Shown: piece by piece, positions 19,976 to 29,227 of the stretch
Numbering within the stretch: the first letter of the stretch is position 1
How the letters are laid out: every line of letters starts with the position of its first letter
Notes under the pieces: generated by a model
The model's database searches: none
The model's input: only the letters and a program-made list of their open reading frames with translations
Told to the model about the DNA's origin: nothing
Assembly (NCBI GenBank): GCA_965658745.1
Contig: CBFHTK010000001.1
Coordinates: 310,001-374,000 of the forward strand
DNA length: 64,000 nt
Source: JAHDFB01 sp965658745
Lineage (GTDB): Bacteria; Bacteroidota; Bacteroidia; Chitinophagales; Saprospiraceae
Direction: 5' to 3'
Translations under genes and position numbers: made by a program

Positions 19976-21532
19976 ATGAATAAGCTTTACATAATTTTAT
20001 TAGTCTTCATTTCAATACAGCTTAACGCTCAGGAGCGCTATCTCGACGCTGAATTTGAGGTTACAGTTGAAAAAGATAAGATTTATGGAAATAATATCAG
20101 TATTCTTACTGGTATGCCAGCTCCGTTAGACTTAACTTTTGATGTTTATACCCCAAAAGATGATACAGAAACTAATCGCCCAGCGATACTAGTTGCGCAT
20201 ACAGGCTCATTTTTACCGCCTCTTTTTAACGGAGGAATTACAGGCTCAAAAGGAGATAGCTCAGTTGTCAATATTTGCCGACAGCTAGCATCTCGAGGAT
20301 ATGTTGCAGTTGCTTTCACTTATAGAGCGGGATGGTTACCAACATCTCCTGATCAAAATGTGAGAACTGGAACTCTGCTTCAGGCAGCATACAGAGGGAT
20401 TCAAGATGCTAGATCTTGTGTTCGCCACTTGCGAGAGACCGTCGATGTAGGTGGAAACATATACGGCATTGACCCCGATAAAATTGGAATGGTAGGTGTT
20501 GGAACAGGTGCCTACTTAGCATATGGATGTGGCTCTCTTTATGATTTTGAAGAAGTATTGCTTGAGAAATTTATTGATACAGAAACTGCCCTACCATACA
20601 TTGATAGTTTAATCCTAGGTAATATTTATGGTGATACTCAAGCAGCTCTTTGTAGTCCAAACACACCTGGCTATAGTTCAGAGATTGACTTTGCATTTTC
20701 CTTAGGAGGAGCATTAGGAGACGCTACATGGATTGATGGAGAGGAAAGAGAAGCAGCTTTTTCTGGAATTCATTGTACTCAAGATATCTTTGCACCGTAT
20801 GGCGATGGACCTGTAATAGTTCCTACTACAAACGAATTTGTTGTAAACGTATCAGGCAATAGAACTGCAATTCAGCGTGCCAACGAATTAGGCAATAATG
20901 ATGTGCTTAATGATCCAAGCGTTGCTTTCGCATTGCAAGAAAACGTGGAAGTTCAAAAAACTACTAATGTGATGCCTGCCCTATCTGCTCCTATTAACAT
21001 GGGTGAGGATCATTTTTATGGTTTTAACCTTCCTTTCCCACAGGGGTCACCTTATGCATTTTGGGACTTCCCTACTCTACAAGCTGTAGTTGCAGGGACA
21101 AACGCAGCATTGGGGACAGATTTTAATGCTGATACTCTTCATTTAAATGGATTAGCAACAAACCCCGACATGTCTCCAGAAAAAGGTAAAGCTTATCTAG
21201 ACACAATCATAAACTTTATGACTCCAAGAGCTTGTCTGGCATTGAATCTAAACTGTAACTTGCCGACTAATACAGTAGAAATTCCAGCTGCATCGGTAGA
21301 ATTACAATTATTTCCCAATCCAGTTGTAACGAGCTTTACGATCAACGTTGCAGATGACGTAACCATCAACAAAGTGTACATCTACAGTATGGACGGGCGA
21401 ATGGTAAAAGCCCTAGCAAAAATCAATGCTAATCAAGTTACAATGAACAGCGAGGGCTTGAATAGTGGCATGTATGCTGCTCAAATTGTTACAGAAAAAG
21501 GAACGGTTGTAAAAGAGTTGGTAATTAAATAA
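19976..21532 (+). CDS. T9SS-secreted alpha/beta-hydrolase-like protein without a serine nucleophile
   Basis: Starts with a signal peptide (MNKLYIILLVFISIQLNAQ) and ends with a type A T9SS sorting domain (residues 445-518, LFPNP start, GMYAAQIVTEKG), so it should be exported and attached to the cell surface or released. The middle resembles an esterase/lipase fold: LTFDVYTPKDDTETNRPAILVAHTG, LASRGYVAVAFTYRAG, GIQDARSCVRHL and DPDKIGMVGVGTGAYLA. At the nucleophile elbow (residues 174-178) the sequence is GVGTG in place of GxSxG, so the catalytic Ser is replaced by Gly176. Either the nucleophile lies elsewhere or the protein binds ligand without hydrolysis. It forms a likely operon with the preceding TonB receptor. 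Confidence 0.8.
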   Translation: MNKLYIILLVFISIQLNAQERYLDAEFEVTVEKDKIYGNNISILTGMPAPLDLTFDVYTPKDDTETNRPAILVAHTGSFLPPLFNGGITGSKGDSSVVNICRQLASRGYVAVAFTYRAGWLPTSPDQNVRTGTLLQAAYRGIQDARSCVRHLRETVDVGGNIYGIDPDKIGMVGVGTGAYLAYGCGSLYDFEEVLLEKFIDTETALPYIDSLILGNIYGDTQAALCSPNTPGYSSEIDFAFSLGGALGDATWIDGEEREAAFSGIHCTQDIFAPYGDGPVIVPTTNEFVVNVSGNRTAIQRANELGNNDVLNDPSVAFALQENVEVQKTTNVMPALSAPINMGEDHFYGFNLPFPQGSPYAFWDFPTLQAVVAGTNAALGTDFNADTLHLNGLATNPDMSPEKGKAYLDTIINFMTPRACLALNLNCNLPTNTVEIPAASVELQLFPNPVVTSFTINVADDVTINKVYIYSMDGRMVKALAKINANQVTMNSEGLNSGMYAAQIVTEKGTVVKELVIK

Positions 21533-21864
21533 AATTTAGTAATTTAGCATTTCAAGAGGGTATTAAAGACATCTTCTATTGTAAATTCGAAATTTAATTT
21601 GTTTGTCATAATTACATAGGGACTTCGGCAATGTCGGAGTCCTTTTTTTATGCATACCCCATTTATCGAATAGTCCTTTTCATCTAAAAAAGACCTTTCA
21701 TAAGCATCGTGTTGAGGCGAGAAGTCTCTAGGTTGCAACTCTGAAAATATAAGAATCATCGTCAAAAGAGAAGCTCTAATAATATGACAAAAGACCTAAG
21801 GAGTGGGACTCCAAAAATCTCAAGATTTCGATCCTATTCTAGAAAATATAGTAAAGAAATAAGA
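21533..21864. other. Intergenic stretch with one terminator only
   Basis: Apart from the terminator at 21620-21649 I see no convincing gene. A minus-strand frame of 73 codons here reads through the terminator, lacks family-like sequence and is not accepted. The remainder (21650-21864) is AT-rich without strong hairpins. Confidence 0.5.
21620..21649 (+). terminator. Rho-independent terminator of the TonB receptor-hydrolase operon
   Basis: A 10-bp stem (GGACTTCGGC pairing with GTCGGAGTCC, two G-T wobbles) with an AAT loop is followed by seven T residues. It is located 88 bases after the hydrolase stop. Confidence 0.8.
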
Positions 21865-22065
21865 CTAGTTCGAAGAGCTTTCGTTTTTCTGAGGAAAAAA
21901 CCAAATATCAAGCAAGATGTATACTAGAACATAGACATTGATTAGTCTATCAACTGAGGATGTTTCAAAAAGAAATAACTTACCAAGGAAATATACAGCT
22001 CCGAGAGCAACACTAAAAACCCATAATTGGTACCAAAGGGGTCTTCCTTTAATTTTATACAACAT
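21865..22065 (-). CDS. Small membrane protein, function unknown
   Basis: A 66-residue frame with two strongly hydrophobic segments (LWVFSVALGAVYFLGKLFLF and INVYVLVYILLDIWFF) and a charged tail (PQKNESSSN). The N-terminus is basic (MLYKIKGRPLWYQ). Hydrophobic segments placed this cleanly suggest a real two-helix membrane protein, but no family is recognised and no promoter consensus was found. It lies downstream of the kynurenine operon on the same strand, after a 136-base gap, and its function may be unrelated. Confidence 0.45.
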   Translation of the reverse strand: MLYKIKGRPLWYQLWVFSVALGAVYFLGKLFLFETSSVDRLINVYVLVYILLDIWFFPQKNESSSN

Positions 22066-22201
22066 AAATTTGAAATTCCATTTTCAATTCAATGAAAATA
22101 AATCCCGTTTTGTTCACGTTTTGAGTCTCAATCTAAATTTCTCGAATCATACAGCCAATTAAATTGATAGATTGCCGTATCAAGAAGCAAAAACGAAGGT
22201 T

Positions 22202-22621
22202 TTACTTACCCAAATGCGCTACCGCCTTGATTTCGATTAACAACAGCGGGTGAGGAAGCTGATGCACTGCAACCGTAGTCCTAGTAGGTCCAGTCTCGTG
22301 GTTGAAATATGTGCCATAAACTTCATTGTACCCTTTAAAATCTTTCATATCCACGAGAAAAGTTGATATATCAATAATATCATCTAGATCTGAATCCATA
22401 CTTTGAAGAAGTACTCGAATATTTTCTAAGACTGCTTTCGTTTGGACACGTATATCCTTCTTATAAGTTCCATCATCTTGTTTATCAGCGCCTTCAATCG
22501 TATTATCTAACCTTCTACTGCTTGTCCCTGAGACATAAATAAAGTCTCCGACCTTTTTGATATGTGGATAATTACCTAGTGGGCGAGCTCGATCAGTAAG
22601 AAGCTTATTCTCAGTTTGCAT
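22202..22621 (-). CDS. RidA-family protein, probable 2-aminomuconate deaminase
   Basis: A 139-residue YjgF/YER057c/UK114 (RidA) fold protein. KVGDFIYVSGTSSRR, DIIDISTFLVDMKDFKGYNEVYGTYF and GPTRTTVAVHQLPHPLLLIEIKAVAHL cover the family core. In aminomuconate pathways a RidA-like enzyme (AmnD) hydrolyses 2-aminomuconate to 4-oxalocrotonate and ammonia. That assignment rests mainly on its position as the last gene of the operon, 12 bases after the kynurenine monooxygenase. A general RidA role in removing reactive enamines is the alternative. The 10-residue insert with GADKQDDGTYKKD is typical of the AmnD-like subgroup as I remember it. Confidence 0.82.
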   Translation of the reverse strand: MQTENKLLTDRARPLGNYPHIKKVGDFIYVSGTSSRRLDNTIEGADKQDDGTYKKDIRVQTKAVLENIRVLLQSMDSDLDDIIDISTFLVDMKDFKGYNEVYGTYFNHETGPTRTTVAVHQLPHPLLLIEIKAVAHLGK

Positions 22622-22633
22622 AATGTAAGACTT

Positions 22634-24022
22634 TTAATTGCTGTGCATTTGTTCTTCTAATGATAATCTAGAACGCATTTCATCTACAATGGTTTTCATT
22701 TCATCTTCACTTTCGGGCATCGAAAAATCTGATGAAGAAACTAGTTGGAGCAGATATTCGTCTTGCGCACGCCCTTGAATCATGGCATTTTCGTAAGACA
22801 TCTCTTCTCTGAACGTAACTAAACTGTATTTGCTGTAATAATCTGGCAAGGTACGTTCAAGCTGCATTTCTAAAACTCGCTTTTTGATAAAATCTGGATC
22901 ATCCACGGTATCTTGCATTTCCTGAAAATTGTCAAGTGCTAGATTCGCTATAGCATCAGTGTCTGGCTTTCGTTCTTTTTGAAACGCTTCAAATAACTCT
23001 TCCCAAGTTTTATTCATGTGTGCGGTCAATAACTCATCAAACACATAGACATCTTCAAAGGAAGCATTCATTCCTTGTCCGTAAAAAGGTACTATTGCGT
23101 GAGCTGCGTCACCCATTATCAGAACCTTACCACCGATTCTCCAGGGTGCACACCTGATCGTTCCAAGACGGCCAACGGGATGATCATCAAAGTCATTCTG
23201 AAGCGCAGGTAGAAGATCTACAAGATCAGGAAAGTATTTTTTGAAATATGCTAAAATTTCAGGATCCGTTTTCAATGCATTAAAGCCAACATCACCGTCG
23301 TATGGATTGAACATTGTTACTGTAAAACTCCCATCAAGATTTGGTAGCGCGATAATCATAAAATGTCCGCGTGGCCAGATATGCAATGCATCATTTTCTA
23401 TTCTAAATCCACCTCCTTCCGAGGCAGGAATTTCTAACTCCTTATATCCATAATCTAGCATATCAGAGCTAAAGTCATAATCTTCAGCGAGTGAATCGAA
23501 CAAGGACTTCCTAATTGAAGATCCAGCTCCATCTGTGCCTATGATCACATCAAAGGAATCGCGTATCTCTTGATCCAAATATTGATATCTAATTTCGCTA
23601 TTTTCAATGTCAACCTGATCAATTCCAGCTTCAAAAAAAATATTGACATTTCGGTAAGACTCCGCTTTATCGAGCAAAAGGGCATTTAGGCCCGTTCTTG
23701 AAATCGAATTTATATATTCATCTTCACGACCACTGTACCTTGAAAATCTTTTTTCTCCTTCAGTATCATGAATCATCCTCCCAAGCATCGGAATACATAG
23801 CTTTCGAGCTTCTTCGTCTAACCCAATCATACGAAGTGATTTCAACCCTCTGTCGGACAAAGCCAAGTTGATTGATCTACCTCCATCTTCTATTTGCTTT
23901 CGAAGATCTTTACGTTTTTCGAACAGATAGACGTTAAAACCTCGCTGCGCTAAACTAATCGCCAACATACTTCCGCAAAGACCTGCTCCAACGACCGCTA
24001 TGCGTTGTGTTAATTCAATCAT
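22634..24022 (-). CDS. kmo: Kynurenine 3-monooxygenase
   Basis: An FAD- and NADPH-dependent aromatic hydroxylase converting L-kynurenine to 3-hydroxykynurenine. It has an N-terminal Rossmann motif VVGAGLCGS (G12, G14, G17), the RSINLALSDRGL segment typical of KMO, the second FAD motif IGTDGAGSSIRK, and IMGDAAHAIVPFYGQGMNASFED with the GD motif. At 462 residues it lacks the C-terminal membrane anchor of mitochondrial enzymes, as expected in bacteria. The start overlaps the kynureninase stop by 4 bases (ATGA), indicating coupled translation. Confidence 0.96.
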   Translation of the reverse strand: MIELTQRIAVVGAGLCGSMLAISLAQRGFNVYLFEKRKDLRKQIEDGGRSINLALSDRGLKSLRMIGLDEEARKLCIPMLGRMIHDTEGEKRFSRYSGREDEYINSISRTGLNALLLDKAESYRNVNIFFEAGIDQVDIENSEIRYQYLDQEIRDSFDVIIGTDGAGSSIRKSLFDSLAEDYDFSSDMLDYGYKELEIPASEGGGFRIENDALHIWPRGHFMIIALPNLDGSFTVTMFNPYDGDVGFNALKTDPEILAYFKKYFPDLVDLLPALQNDFDDHPVGRLGTIRCAPWRIGGKVLIMGDAAHAIVPFYGQGMNASFEDVYVFDELLTAHMNKTWEELFEAFQKERKPDTDAIANLALDNFQEMQDTVDDPDFIKKRVLEMQLERTLPDYYSKYSLVTFREEMSYENAMIQGRAQDEYLLQLVSSSDFSMPESEDEMKTIVDEMRSRLSLEEQMHSN

Positions 24023-25308
24023 GATAATTGTTCTTTTAGTATTTCTACAAATCTGTAGACATCCGTAAATGAGTTATAAAGTGGCACTGCAGAAACCCTT
24101 ATAACGTCAGGTTCACGCCAATCAGCAATCACTCCTGCTTTTGTTATTTTGTCGAATAGCTGCTTGTCTGCATTCTTTACTTGTATTGAAAGCTGACTAC
24201 CCCTTCGCTCGGGTTCTGCAGGCGTAATAATCGCGATCATTTCGTTACCAAGTTGGTGAATAAGAAACTCCATATAAGCCGTCAACTTAATTGCCTTTGA
24301 ACGGAGATTGTTCATCCCTGCTTCTGCAAAAATATCTAATGAAGCTTTTATTGCTGCCATGCTCAATATCGGTGGATTACTTAATTGCCAGCCTTCAGCT
24401 CCTTGAATGGGATCAAAGGGATCTCTCATTCCAAATCTAGTCTCTTTATTATGCCCCCACCAACCTGTGAACCGTGGCAAATCTGGATCACTAGCGTGCC
24501 TTTCGTGAACAAAGCAACCGCCTAAAGAACCTGGGCCACTGTTTATATATTTATAAGTACACCAAACAGCAAAGTCAGCACCACTATCGTGTAATTCCAA
24601 TGGTACATTTCCTGCACCATGAGCACAGTCAAAACCAACTACTGCACCTACAGAATGCCCCCTAGTAGTGATGGACTTCATATCGAAAAACTGTCCAGTA
24701 TAATAATTTGTATTTCCTAGCATAACCAAGGCGAGTGATTCTCCATGTTCGTCTATAGCTGAAAGAATATCTTCGTCTCTCAGAGTCACCTCTCCTTCTC
24801 TAGCTTTTAATTCTACCAAACAATCCTTTGGATCAAATCCATGAAATCGTATCTGTGATTCCACTGCATATCGGTCTGAAGGAAATGCATCATACTCAAT
24901 CATTATCTTATTACGAGTAGTAGTTGGTCGATAAAATGAAACCATCATCAAGTGCAAATTAACTGATAAAGTGTTCATAATCACTACCTCATTGGGTTTT
25001 GCACCCACCACATCAGCCATCGCTTGAGTCAAAAACTCGTGATAAGGCATCCAAGGATTCTTTGCATGAAAATGGCCTTCAACTCCCAAATTACCCCAAT
25101 CTTTCAACTCTTGTTCTAGATAGTTTTTAGTGCTTTTGGGCTGTAGCCCTAAAGAATTTCCACACAGATAGACAAACTCGTTTCCATCTTCATCAGTAGG
25201 GATATGAAAATACGATCTGAATCTAGCCAAAGGATCTTCTAGATCCATCTGTTGAGCAAAAGCTAAACCTTTTTTAAAACCACTTTCTGTTGATAATTCT
25301 ATACTCAT
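24019..25308 (-). CDS. kynU: Kynureninase
   Basis: A PLP-dependent hydrolase cleaving 3-hydroxykynurenine to 3-hydroxyanthranilate and alanine. The 429 residues match the family: YLCGNSLGLQPKS near the N-terminus, MNTLSVNLHLMMVSFYRP, the PLP-binding VVGFDCAHGAGN, and WCTYKYINSGPG with the Schiff-base lysine at K253. Next to it, GWWGH and RFTGWWGHNKETRF match the usual substrate-site region. It begins one base after the stop of the upstream decarboxylase gene. Confidence 0.96.
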   Translation of the reverse strand: MSIELSTESGFKKGLAFAQQMDLEDPLARFRSYFHIPTDEDGNEFVYLCGNSLGLQPKSTKNYLEQELKDWGNLGVEGHFHAKNPWMPYHEFLTQAMADVVGAKPNEVVIMNTLSVNLHLMMVSFYRPTTTRNKIMIEYDAFPSDRYAVESQIRFHGFDPKDCLVELKAREGEVTLRDEDILSAIDEHGESLALVMLGNTNYYTGQFFDMKSITTRGHSVGAVVGFDCAHGAGNVPLELHDSGADFAVWCTYKYINSGPGSLGGCFVHERHASDPDLPRFTGWWGHNKETRFGMRDPFDPIQGAEGWQLSNPPILSMAAIKASLDIFAEAGMNNLRSKAIKLTAYMEFLIHQLGNEMIAIITPAEPERRGSQLSIQVKNADKQLFDKITKAGVIADWREPDVIRVSAVPLYNSFTDVYRFVEILKEQLS

Positions 25309-25309
25309 C

Positions 25310-26386
25310 CTAATTAATCTTCAATCTTGATTTTATTTTCATTTGGTCTTGACCTGCCAGCCAATCCAACACATTCTCATACCAAATATTCTGATATTCA
25401 TCTTCATTTATAAACCCTAAGGCAAAAGCATCATCTATAACTTTTCCCGGATATGAACCTTCTGCTGAAGCCATTTCTCCGAGCGGATATGGGTCATCTA
25501 TACCAGCTATCACTTGCGTACTTGTTTGCCGATCTACTAGTAGGCGAAATGAATAGACATCGTGCACCAAAGTATCAAAAAACACATTCCGAGACTGGAT
25601 ATTTTTCTCTGGAGCAACTGTTCCTTCAAAAAGATCTGGCCTTCCGTAATACCCCTGCTTTCTCCTCCCTACATTCATTTGTCCAAACTGGTTTCCATGT
25701 GCATAGCAAGTACGAATATTTGGATATTTCTCTGGAAAATTGTGCGAGCTGAAAAAGTGGAAATGATCTGCGGTTTGGGCGCACATCCATATTAAATGAA
25801 ATCTCCATAACTCATTTTTGAGCCCAATAATCTTGTCCCCATCGTAAGGGTGTATTTGAAGTGCTAGTCCTAGTTCATTTATATACTCATAAATCGGTGC
25901 CAATTCAGGATCTGCCGTTGTTTTCCATTCGCCATCTGAGTTAAGATAATGAGTAGGCATACAGACAAGAGACAAACCAAGTTGATTCACACATCGATCA
26001 ATTTCTTTTAATGCATCATCAATGTACAAAGGTTGAATGACGAAGCCGCAGGTAAATTTGGAGGGATGAGCAGATTGTGTAGATGCATTGAAGTCATTCT
26101 GAAATTGAATAACATCTCTTGCAAGAGAACGCGCGAATCCATTACAATATAATTGGGATAGATTCAGTATCACCTCATGCTGAATATTGCTTTCTTCCAG
26201 CCATTCTAATTTTTGCTCTAGAAAGAAACTACCATGTGTTACAGGTCTTTTCCATTTACCTTGATGCATGAATTGCATCGAGTCATCAACCCAGAAAACC
26301 TCCTTTTCTTTCATGAAAGTAGGTATCTCATGAGGATAAGGCACTAAGTGACCATGACCATCAATTTTGTATGGTGTCTTTTCCAT
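25310..26386 (-). CDS. 2-amino-3-carboxymuconate-6-semialdehyde decarboxylase
   Basis: An amidohydrolase-superfamily zinc enzyme that converts 2-amino-3-carboxymuconate semialdehyde (ACMS) to 2-aminomuconate semialdehyde, diverting ACMS from quinolinate and NAD synthesis. Metal-binding residues are visible: HGH near the N-terminus (His11, His13), LQIHPYDGDK, the SSHNFPEKYPNIRTCYAHG helix and AGIDDPYPLGE with the conserved Asp. The 358-residue length is slightly above the usual 330-340. Its ATG directly abuts the stop of the dioxygenase gene, and the two enzymes act consecutively. Confidence 0.95.
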   Translation of the reverse strand: MEKTPYKIDGHGHLVPYPHEIPTFMKEKEVFWVDDSMQFMHQGKWKRPVTHGSFFLEQKLEWLEESNIQHEVILNLSQLYCNGFARSLARDVIQFQNDFNASTQSAHPSKFTCGFVIQPLYIDDALKEIDRCVNQLGLSLVCMPTHYLNSDGEWKTTADPELAPIYEYINELGLALQIHPYDGDKIIGLKNELWRFHLIWMCAQTADHFHFFSSHNFPEKYPNIRTCYAHGNQFGQMNVGRRKQGYYGRPDLFEGTVAPEKNIQSRNVFFDTLVHDVYSFRLLVDRQTSTQVIAGIDDPYPLGEMASAEGSYPGKVIDDAFALGFINEDEYQNIWYENVLDWLAGQDQMKIKSRLKIN

Positions 26387-26899
26387 TTATTTGGGAGCGT
26401 CCATGACAGTTCCACAAGAATCGCAAGTGCGATTTTCTACGCTAGAAAAGAATTCATCGAAGATCACTTTAAGGTCATTTTCAATATTCTGAAGACTAAA
26501 TTCATCTTCGTACATTTTGTGACCGCAATTTTCGCAGAACCAAACTAGGCCGTCCTGCATATTCTCTGCTCGTTTTTGTTCGATAACTAGGCCAATTGTA
26601 TCAGCAGGACGCCTAGGTGAGTGAGGTATATTTGGAGGAAGCAAATAAATATCTCCTTCCTTAATATGAATGTCCTTCGGCTTACCTTCATCAATAATTT
26701 TCAGCACCATATCACCTTCCACCTGATAGAAAAACTCTGCAGTCTGATTGATGTGGTAGTCTTTTCTTGAATTAGGTCCACCAACAACCATAGCTATAAA
26801 ATCACCATTATTCCAGATCACTTTATTACCTACCGGTGGTTTTAGAAGGTGTCTATTCTCATCGATCCACTCTTTAAAATTCACTACAGGAAACAACAT
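26387..26899 (-). CDS. 3-hydroxyanthranilate 3,4-dioxygenase
   Basis: A cupin non-haem Fe(II) ring-cleavage dioxygenase that opens 3-hydroxyanthranilate to ACMS. The iron ligands are His49, Glu55 (DYHINQTAEFF) and His93 (NIPHSP). Substrate-binding arginines are present at about 45 and 97. A rubredoxin-like four-cysteine site is intact: Cys122-x2-Cys125 and Cys159-x2-Cys162, as in the bacterial HAO whose structure is known. The 170 residues match bacterial length. A 68-base gap separates it from the upstream aldehyde dehydrogenase, the largest internal gap in the operon. Confidence 0.96.
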   Translation of the reverse strand: MLFPVVNFKEWIDENRHLLKPPVGNKVIWNNGDFIAMVVGGPNSRKDYHINQTAEFFYQVEGDMVLKIIDEGKPKDIHIKEGDIYLLPPNIPHSPRRPADTIGLVIEQKRAENMQDGLVWFCENCGHKMYEDEFSLQNIENDLKVIFDEFFSSVENRTCDSCGTVMDAPK

Positions 26900-26967
26900 A
26901 AGTTTTGTATTTTTTGATAATCATTTACGGAATTAAATATAGATATTTTAGAGATTCTATCCCATTA

Positions 26968-28434
26968 TTAATGAATCTGAATACAGATATTCTTAACCTC
27001 GGTAAAGAAATGCAAAGCGTCCATACCTCCCTCGCGTCCTACTCCACTCTGCTTAACCCCACCAAATGGTGTTCTCAAGTCTCGTTTCAACCAGGTATTT
27101 ACCCACACGATACCTGATTCAAGCTTTCTAGAAAATCGATGCGCCCGATGAATATTTTCAGTCCAAACTGTTGCTGACAACCCGTATTTACTATCGTTGG
27201 CTAGAGCCAAAGCTTCTTCCTCAGAATTAAATGCTTGCACAGTAACTACCGGACCAAAGATCTCTTCTTGATTGGTTCTACATTCATGTGTTAAACCTGT
27301 AATAATAGTTGGCTCAATAAAAAAGCCATTATGATAAGGTTCAGGCATTTTTGGGGCTTGACCCCCTACTTCTATATTACCACCTTCTTCTGATGCTAAT
27401 GCTATATATGAAAGGATCTTATTGTAATGCAATTCACTTACAATTGCTCCCACACGTGTATCACCTTCCGCAGGAGGACCAACCTTCATTTTTTTCGTCT
27501 TTTCGACAAAATCAGAAATAAAACGATCATAAATTGATTGCTCAACTAGAATTCTCGATCCGCACAAGCAAATTTCACCTTGATTACTAAAGGAAGAATT
27601 TAATGTCGTCTTCAACATCTCGTCATAATCACAATCTGCGAAAATGATATTTGGATTCTTGCCACCCATTTCCAGAGAGATTTTTTTAAAATGCTTGGCT
27701 GCATTTTGTGCTATGATTCCTCCCGTCATCGTACTTCCAGTGAATGATATCGCTTTTACATCTGGATGGGTGGTCATAGTATCCCCGACTTCATGTCCGT
27801 AGCCATGAACGATATTAAGAACGCCCGGAGGAAGACCTGCATCAATGCATATCTGCGAAAAAAGATATGCAGTATATGGAGTTACTTCAGAGGGTTTTGC
27901 AACAACTGTATTCCCAGCAGCTAAAGCAGGAGCAATCTTCCAAGTGAATAAATAAAGTGGAAGATTCCAGGGAGATATGCAACTTACTACACCCAAAGGA
28001 TCGTGAACAGTGTAATTAATACTACCATCATCCATTGGATACTGAGCACCATGAAACTGCAAAACTGCATTTGCAAAGAAGCGAATATTAGCTGATGCTC
28101 GTGGAATATCAACATGTCTTGCAAGCTTAATCGGTTTCCCATTATCGAGTGATTCAGCTGCGACAAGTATTTCAGACCGTTCATCTATCAAGGCCGCAAT
28201 TTTCATCATTATAGCTGACCTTTTAGTGGCACCTAGATCGGCCCACTCTTCGAATGCATCTTTAGCTGAGCTTATTGCCTGCTCAATATCTTCCTTCTGA
28301 GATCGAGCGACATAAGCAAAAGTTTCATTCCGAGAAGGATCAATTACATCAATCCATTGATCATCTGCTGGTTTACGTAAGGCGCCGTTAATATAGTTAT
28401 GAAGATAAATTTGATCCTTTCCCATTTTTTTCAA
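26968..28434 (-). CDS. 2-aminomuconate-6-semialdehyde dehydrogenase
   Basis: An NAD-dependent aldehyde dehydrogenase that oxidises 2-aminomuconate semialdehyde to 2-aminomuconate. Catalytic residues visible are Asn157 (SPWNLP), Glu255 (LEMGGKNP) and Cys289 (NQGEICLCGSR). The GEICLCGSR context is characteristic of 2-hydroxymuconic/2-aminomuconic semialdehyde dehydrogenases (ALDH8-like), not general ALDHs. Met4 (MGKDQIYL) is an equally good start. The start directly abuts the stop of the upstream FAH-family gene. The substrate assignment combines the motif with the operon context. Confidence 0.92.
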   Translation of the reverse strand: MKKMGKDQIYLHNYINGALRKPADDQWIDVIDPSRNETFAYVARSQKEDIEQAISSAKDAFEEWADLGATKRSAIMMKIAALIDERSEILVAAESLDNGKPIKLARHVDIPRASANIRFFANAVLQFHGAQYPMDDGSINYTVHDPLGVVSCISPWNLPLYLFTWKIAPALAAGNTVVAKPSEVTPYTAYLFSQICIDAGLPPGVLNIVHGYGHEVGDTMTTHPDVKAISFTGSTMTGGIIAQNAAKHFKKISLEMGGKNPNIIFADCDYDEMLKTTLNSSFSNQGEICLCGSRILVEQSIYDRFISDFVEKTKKMKVGPPAEGDTRVGAIVSELHYNKILSYIALASEEGGNIEVGGQAPKMPEPYHNGFFIEPTIITGLTHECRTNQEEIFGPVVTVQAFNSEEEALALANDSKYGLSATVWTENIHRAHRFSRKLESGIVWVNTWLKRDLRTPFGGVKQSGVGREGGMDALHFFTEVKNICIQIH

Positions 28435-29202
28435 TTACTTAACCGTAAAACCAATTGATTCAAACCCTTGACAAGTAACCTTCACTTGACTACCTGCATT
28501 TACAAAAACTGCGGCGGTAGCAGCACCTGCAAGAAGAACATGACCTTTTTTAATTTCAATACCGTGCGACAGAGCAAGACGAACTGCGTGTACTACTGAT
28601 TCCCACGGATTACCCAAAATCGCATTTGTATTTCCGGAATGTTGTACTTCGCCATCTATTGAAAGTGAAATCTCCAGAGAGTTAACTTGATGATCAACTG
28701 GCATCCAATTCCCTAGACAATATCCAGACGATGAACAGTTATCGGCAATGACATCTGCCAGTGAAAATTTAAAATTCTCATATCGGGAATCGATCACCTC
28801 GATTGCGAGTGACACGCCATCAACAAAATCTTTGGCGTTTTCTAGACTGATTGGTTCCACAATATCTTTACCAAATCGAAATGCAATTTCTGGTTCTACT
28901 CTCGGGTGAATCTGAGCTTTCATTTCTAGCTCACCTCCTTTAGAAATTTGCATAGCATCTGTTAATTGCCCCCATATCATATCATGCACACCCATTTGCT
29001 CCATCTTGGCTTTACTTGTAAATCCAAGTTTCAGACCAGTCATCTTTTCTCCTCGAAGATATCTTCGACCTAGTGAAATTGACTGAATAACATACGCTTC
29101 CTCTAGAGTAAGATCGCGATGTTTACTAATTTGTGGAGTTGCTTGTGCGTTTGTGGCTGCTTTGTCAAGTTGCTCTGCAATCTGATGTAAATTTTGATTC
29201 AT
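28435..29202 (-). CDS. 4-oxalocrotonate decarboxylase / 2-oxopent-4-enoate hydratase family enzyme
   Basis: A fumarylacetoacetate-hydrolase-superfamily enzyme. TGLKLGFTSKAKMEQMGV near the N-terminus and a VEPEIAF motif for divalent metal are typical of the decarboxylase/hydratase pair of meta-cleavage pathways (DmpH and DmpE types). In the aminomuconate route the step after the deaminase is decarboxylation of 4-oxalocrotonate, so a decarboxylase is the better guess. Hydratase activity is the alternative, and only one such gene is present here. I prefer the Met at 29202 (MNQNLHQIAEQLDKA). The frame begins at 29235 and would overlap the upstream gene by 8 bases. Confidence 0.85.
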   Translation of the reverse strand: MNQNLHQIAEQLDKAATNAQATPQISKHRDLTLEEAYVIQSISLGRRYLRGEKMTGLKLGFTSKAKMEQMGVHDMIWGQLTDAMQISKGGELEMKAQIHPRVEPEIAFRFGKDIVEPISLENAKDFVDGVSLAIEVIDSRYENFKFSLADVIADNCSSSGYCLGNWMPVDHQVNSLEISLSIDGEVQHSGNTNAILGNPWESVVHAVRLALSHGIEIKKGHVLLAGAATAAVFVNAGSQVKVTCQGFESIGFTVK

Positions 29203-29227
29203 AGATTTCTTTTCTTGAAGGCGAAAT

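Noticed and set aside
21544..21765. 73-codon minus-strand reading frame
   Set aside because: It crosses the strong terminator of the upstream operon and has no family-like or membrane pattern.
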